A DNA stretch of 64,000 nucleotides, taken from the NCBI RefSeq assembly GCF_029946515.1, contig NZ_JARZHH010000001.1, positions 730,821 through 794,820 on the forward strand, in the 5' to 3' direction. Below are positions 60,875 to 64,000 of this stretch, one piece after another. A model generated the notes under the pieces. The model had not been told where the DNA came from, made no database searches, and worked only from the letters and a program-made list of their open reading frames with translations. This stretch comes from Polyangium sp. 6x1. Its GTDB lineage: Bacteria; Myxococcota_A; Polyangia; Polyangiales; Polyangiaceae. The position numbers and the translations under genes were made by a program. Each line of letters begins with the position of its first letter. Position 1 is the first letter of the stretch.

Positions 60875-60909
60875 GGGGGCGAAGCCCGACTTGCTCGGGC
60901 GTAGCCCCC
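60875..60909. terminator. Symmetric hairpin after the giant TPR gene
   Basis: GGGGGC-GAA-GCCCGA-CTTGC-TCGGGC-GTA-GCCCCC: two perfect 6-bp stems around a symmetric 3x3 internal loop and a 5-nt apical loop, starting 14 nt after the stop codon. There is no U-run, so it may end or stabilise the transcript. Its GAA/GTA spacing recalls the other intergenic hairpins in this window. Confidence 0.5.
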
Positions 60910-60950
60910 AAGCGTCGAATACGCGGCGACGACGAGCCCTCGGCCACGCT

Positions 60951-61556
60951 GTGGGGCTCGTCGCCCGCCTCCTCCTCCGCACCGTCCGCTTCTCCCTCCT
61001 CACGCACCCCGATCTCGACGGAACCGACGGCACTCCCTGGGTGCTCGCCTTCTGGCACGGCCAGCAGTTCGCGCTGCACCGCTGGCCCAAGCGTCGCCGC
61101 ACCGCCGTGCTCGTCAGCCTCTCCGACGACGGCGAGATCCAGACCGGCGCGCTCGGATCGCTCGGGCTCGTCGTCGAGCGTGGTTCGTCCTCCCGCGGCG
61201 GCGCCATGGGCCTCAAGGGCATCGTCCGCCGCATGCGACGAGGTCATGACGCGGCTTTCGCCGTCGACGGCCCGCGTGGCCCGCGCGGCGTCGTGCGCGG
61301 TGACGGCGATCGCGTCGGCGCGATCCTCGCGGCGCACCTCGCCGGCGGACTCGTCGTGCCCCTTGCCTCGGCTTGCTCCTCCGCGTGGGTCCTCGCGCGG
61401 ACGTGGGACAAGTTCGAGATCCCCCGCCCCTTCTCGCGCGTCGCCGTCGCGCTCGGCGCGCCGCTCGATCCACGCGGCCTCGACGGCGCGACCTTGGCGC
61501 GCGCGATCGACGCGGCTCGCGAGACGGCCCAACGCGCGCTCGGCGTCGATCCGTGA
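60951..61556 (+). CDS. DUF374-type lysophospholipid acyltransferase
   Basis: 201 residues from GTG 60951. The frame opens earlier at a GTG overlapping the TPR stop (60858), but that would translate through the hairpin 60875-60909, so the later start is preferred. Motifs: VLAFWHGQQFALHRW (H-x-x-x-x type active-site region), SLSDDGEI, GAMGLKGIVRRM and FAVDGPRGPRGVV, the D-G-P-R-G-P block of the LpxL-related DUF374 family. These enzymes transfer acyl chains to lipid or lipid A-like acceptors at the inner membrane. An N-terminal hydrophobic stretch (VGLVARLLLRTV) could anchor it. The substrate is not determined. Confidence 0.82.
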   Translation: MGLVARLLLRTVRFSLLTHPDLDGTDGTPWVLAFWHGQQFALHRWPKRRRTAVLVSLSDDGEIQTGALGSLGLVVERGSSSRGGAMGLKGIVRRMRRGHDAAFAVDGPRGPRGVVRGDGDRVGAILAAHLAGGLVVPLASACSSAWVLARTWDKFEIPRPFSRVAVALGAPLDPRGLDGATLARAIDAARETAQRALGVDP

Positions 61557-61576
61557 CACGCTCTCGGGCGACGACC

Positions 61577-62455
61577 ATGAGCCGCATCGCCTGCATCGAC
61601 GGAAGGCTTCACGCGCCCGAGGACGCCAAGGTCTCGGTCTACGACCGCGGCTTCCTCTACGGCGACAGCGTCTTCGAAACCATCCGCACCTACGGCGGCC
61701 GCCCCTTCGCGCTCGACGAGCACGTGCAGCGCCTCGAACGATCGGCCGCGCAGGTCGGGATCCCCATGCCGATCGATCCGCCCGCGTTTGCCGCGGAGAT
61801 CGAGCGTGCCCTCGCGGCTGCGGCGAACCCCGAGAGTTACGTGCGCGCCACGCTCACGCGCGGCTCCGGCCCGCTCGGCCTCGATCCGCGGCTCGCGGCG
61901 CATCCGCTCCGCGTGATCCTCGTCGAGCCGCTGAAGCTCCTTCCGGCGTCGATGTATCGCGACGGCGTCTCCGTCATCACGCATCGCACCGAGCGCGCCT
62001 GCGATGCGGCGCACGGCGCCAAGGTTGGCAACTACCTCGCCAGCGTGCTCGCGATCCGCAAGGCGTGTGACGTCGGCGCGCACGAGGCGCTCATCATCAA
62101 CACCGCGGGGCAGATCGTCGAAGGTACGACCTCAAACGTTTTCGTGGTGCAGGGAAAAACGCTGATCACGCCACCCGAGGAGGCGGGGATCCTCGCGGGG
62201 ATCACGCGCGGGCACATCCTCGCGATCGCGGGCGAGGCAGGGCTCTCCGTCGCGCTACGCCCGCTCGTTCCGGAGGACGTGCGCGCGGCGGACGAGGTGT
62301 TCCTGTCGTCGAGCTTGCGAGAGATCCTGCCCGTCGTCGCGGTCGACGGCGCGCCGATCGGCAACGGCAAACCGGGTCCGCACACGCGAGCGCTGCACCT
62401 CGCGTTTCGACGGCATGTAGGGATGGGCGACGCAAAAGCGCCGTGGGAAGGCTGA
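61577..62455 (+). CDS. Class IV PLP aminotransferase (branched-chain / aminodeoxychorismate lyase group)
   Basis: 292 residues from ATG 61577. Fold-type IV marks: KVSVYDRGFLYGDSVFETIR near residue 20, the PLP Lys in AHGAKVGNYLASVLA, and the phosphate-binding region VEGTTSNVFVV with EEAGILAGITRGHIL further on. The LYGDSVFET(I)R signature is shared by IlvE, D-amino-acid aminotransferase and PabC. Without the substrate-loop comparison the three cannot be separated; LREILPVVAVDG near the end is as in IlvE/PabC. The product is amino-acid or folate-precursor related. It ends before a strong bidirectional hairpin. Confidence 0.9.
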   Translation: MSRIACIDGRLHAPEDAKVSVYDRGFLYGDSVFETIRTYGGRPFALDEHVQRLERSAAQVGIPMPIDPPAFAAEIERALAAAANPESYVRATLTRGSGPLGLDPRLAAHPLRVILVEPLKLLPASMYRDGVSVITHRTERACDAAHGAKVGNYLASVLAIRKACDVGAHEALIINTAGQIVEGTTSNVFVVQGKTLITPPEEAGILAGITRGHILAIAGEAGLSVALRPLVPEDVRAADEVFLSSSLREILPVVAVDGAPIGNGKPGPHTRALHLAFRRHVGMGDAKAPWEG

Positions 62456-62463
62456 GCTCCCTT

Positions 62464-62492
62464 CCCCCCTCTTCACGGAGTGGAGAGGGGGG
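62464..62492. terminator. Strong hairpin between convergent genes
   Basis: CCCCCCTCTTCAC-GGA-GTGGAGAGGGGGG: a 13-bp stem with one G-T wobble and a GGA loop, 8 bp after the aminotransferase stop and 21 bp from the stop of the convergent gene. It is probably a bidirectional terminator. Confidence 0.65.
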
Positions 62493-62513
62493 TTGGGGGG
62501 TGAGGTCTGGCGA

Positions 62514-64000
62514 TCAGGTGGAAGCTTCTTGCGTTCCTTCGGCCGGCGCAGCCTGCGGAGCTTGCGGCCCGAGCGGCGCCACCGGGATGCGGAGCGAACC
62601 GCCGCCCTGATGCGCGAGCACGCTGATCCCCTTCTGGAAGAAGCCGACCAGGAACGGGATCTCGTTCGGCGGCGAAGTGATCAGCCCCGCCTCCTTCACC
62701 GCGCGCGCGATCGCGAGCACGTCCGCCGCGCGGTCGTTGCCCTTCCGCGCGCGCACCGAGATCGCCGCGTCGCGCATCCGCGTCGCGACGATCGCGCGTG
62801 CTTCCGGCGAGAAGAAGCGATCCGTCGCGGCCATGATCTCCTCGCGCAGCGCCTCGTTCACGGCCTGCGGATCGCGCACGCCCTCCGGCCCGAGCCGCTG
62901 ACCGAGCCGCTGGAGCAGCTCTTCGAGGCTCCCGCGATCGGGCATCCACGACCGGAACTCCGGCTCCTCGTGCAGCGTCGCCGACCCGGGCGCGCGCGCC
63001 CAGGCGAGCTCGCTCGTGATGTCCGCTTCGAGATCGGCCACCGGATGCGCCGGCTCGGCCTCGGGGCACGGCTCCACGAGCTCGCGGCAGCCCTCGAACC
63101 CGAGCGGCACGATCTGCCCCGACGTCGCGTTTTGCTTGCGGGCCGTGGCGATCCGATGACGCGCCCACTCGAGCGGCACGGGCGCCGGCGACACGCCGAG
63201 CCCTTCGAGCGCGCGGTTGCGGCCTTCCTTGAGCTGCGAGCCGCTCATCCAGGCGCTGCCCGCGTTCAGGATGCCGATCGGCTCCCGGACGATCACCTCG
63301 GCCAGGTGGTACCGACCGCTCGCGTCACGGCTCGTGATCGAGATGGCCGACGTCCCGCTCCCATCGGGCGGCAGGAACGTCGCTTCGAGCGTCGCCTCGG
63401 CCCGCGTGTCCACGCGCGCCACCCGCTGCCGCGTCGGGATCGCCGTCCCGCGCGACTTCAGGATGTTGATCGCTCGACGCGCGGCCTTGCGCGCGACGCC
63501 CGGCGCGTCGTCCGCGTCGGCCACCGCCGCGATCGCCTCCGCGTTCGAGGCCGCGATCCACGCGTCCACGAGGGCCGCGCTGCGATCCCCTGCCTTGCGC
63601 GCGGCCTCCACGGCCGTGTCCCAGCCGGCCGACAGATCGGCCGCCTCGAACGTCGGGGCCGCTGCGGCCGCCGGGGCCTCGGCGGCGCCTTCCGCCTTCG
63701 CGGGCTGCGCCGGGGCCTTGCCCTTCGCTTGCTGCGCGGCCTTCGCCTTCGCGGCGAGCGCTTCCTTCGCCGTCAGCGCCGGCTTCGGCGCGGAAGCCTT
63801 CGGGCCGCCGCTCGCCTTCGGGGGCGGCGCGATGATCGTCACGATGTTCGGCTTCGGCGCGGCCGGCTTCGCGGCGGGCGCGGGCGGCGCGACCGGCTTC
63901 GGCGCGGGCTTCGCGGCGGGCGCGGCGGGCTTCGCCTGGGCCTCACCAGCAGCAGCAGGCGCGGCGGCGCTCGGCGCGGCGGCTTGCGGACGATCGCGAC
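62514..64000 (-). CDS. Hypothetical protein with Ala/Pro/Lys-rich N-terminus, partial (start off the right edge)
   Basis: At least 495 codons; the frame is open to the end of the window with no start visible before the edge. The first ~130 visible residues are low complexity (AAKPAPKPVAPPAPAAKPAA type), coding an extended linker like histone-tail or TonB-like regions. The following ~330 residues are globular and mostly helical (FEAADLSAGWDTAVEAARKA, RAINILKSRGTAIPTRQRVA, LEELLQRLGQRLGPEG, EAGLITSPPNEIPFLVGFFQ) with no recognised catalytic motif. The C-terminus is Ala/Pro/Gln-rich. No membrane segment is visible in the part seen. The function is unknown. Confidence 0.75.
   Translation of the reverse strand, partial: RDRPQAAAPSAAAPAAAGEAQAKPAAPAAKPAPKPVAPPAPAAKPAAPKPNIVTIIAPPPKASGGPKASAPKPALTAKEALAAKAKAAQQAKGKAPAQPAKAEGAAEAPAAAAAPTFEAADLSAGWDTAVEAARKAGDRSAALVDAWIAASNAEAIAAVADADDAPGVARKAARRAINILKSRGTAIPTRQRVARVDTRAEATLEATFLPPDGSGTSAISITSRDASGRYHLAEVIVREPIGILNAGSAWMSGSQLKEGRNRALEGLGVSPAPVPLEWARHRIATARKQNATSGQIVPLGFEGCRELVEPCPEAEPAHPVADLEADITSELAWARAPGSATLHEEPEFRSWMPDRGSLEELLQRLGQRLGPEGVRDPQAVNEALREEIMAATDRFFSPEARAIVATRMRDAAISVRARKGNDRAADVLAIARAVKEAGLITSPPNEIPFLVGFFQKGISVLAHQGGGSLRIPVAPLGPQAPQAAPAEGTQEAST

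Noticed and set aside
1..64000. tRNA, rRNA, CRISPR arrays, insertion sequences
   Set aside because: No cloverleaf-like segment, rRNA-like stretch, regular spacer-repeat array or transposase motif was recognised on reading both strands.

Overview
The window is very GC-rich, with long genes packed on both strands and strong G/C preference at third codon positions. Two proteins end in MYXO-CTERM-like sorting tails (Cys-x-Cys, hydrophobic stretch, Arg cluster). There are also many lipoproteins with Ala/Ser/Pro linkers, a steroid-type reductase pair, STAND and CHAT proteins, and a TPR protein of 3,745 residues. Together these suggest a myxobacterium, probably of the Polyangium/Sorangium type (inference; no rRNA or marker gene is present). 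No tRNA, rRNA, insertion sequence or CRISPR array was seen.

Region 1 (1-7,100) is accessory in character. It holds a truncated propeller protein, a von Willebrand A protein, coiled-coil proteins of unknown role and two small genes broken by single-base frameshifts. It also has a lipoprotein with a PD-(D/E)XK nuclease motif followed at once by a possible immunity gene. Region 2 (7,112-20,032) is a conflict-type locus. A TPR-CHAT protease with a surface-anchoring tail diverges, with only 32 bp between the start codons, from a tightly overlapping five-gene operon: WGR/DUF4132, MoxR AAA+ ATPase, DUF5682, VWA and SWIM zinc finger. The set resembles E. coli yehI-L-M-P-Q.

Region 3 (20,042-33,733) mixes envelope and housekeeping genes. 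These include a Tat-type lipoprotein PLP enzyme, a lipoprotein/beta-barrel pair, an FG-GAP lipoprotein, an SDR enzyme, an amino-acid permease, a tandem C-type lectin lipoprotein, a glycosyltransferase, rseP and rsmB. Inside it, at 25,634-25,993, is a thioredoxin-fold ArsC-type gene whose first active-site Cys codon is an in-frame TGA. This is a probable selenocysteine (UxxC) protein and the most notable single observation.

Region 4 (33,759-47,062) has a FAD monooxygenase, a flotillin/YqiJ-like/channel-like membrane group, a HEAT-repeat gene bracketed by a ~72-bp direct repeat, a second MYXO-CTERM protein, an amidohydrolase, a 3-beta-HSD-like plus 5-alpha-reductase-like pair behind an inverted-repeat promoter, and an EAD-STAND-TPR protein. 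Region 5 (47,507-64,000) has crotonase and 3-hydroxyacyl-CoA dehydrogenase genes converging on palindromic repeats. These are followed by the 11.2-kb TPR gene, an acyltransferase, a class IV aminotransferase and a truncated Ala/Pro-rich protein.
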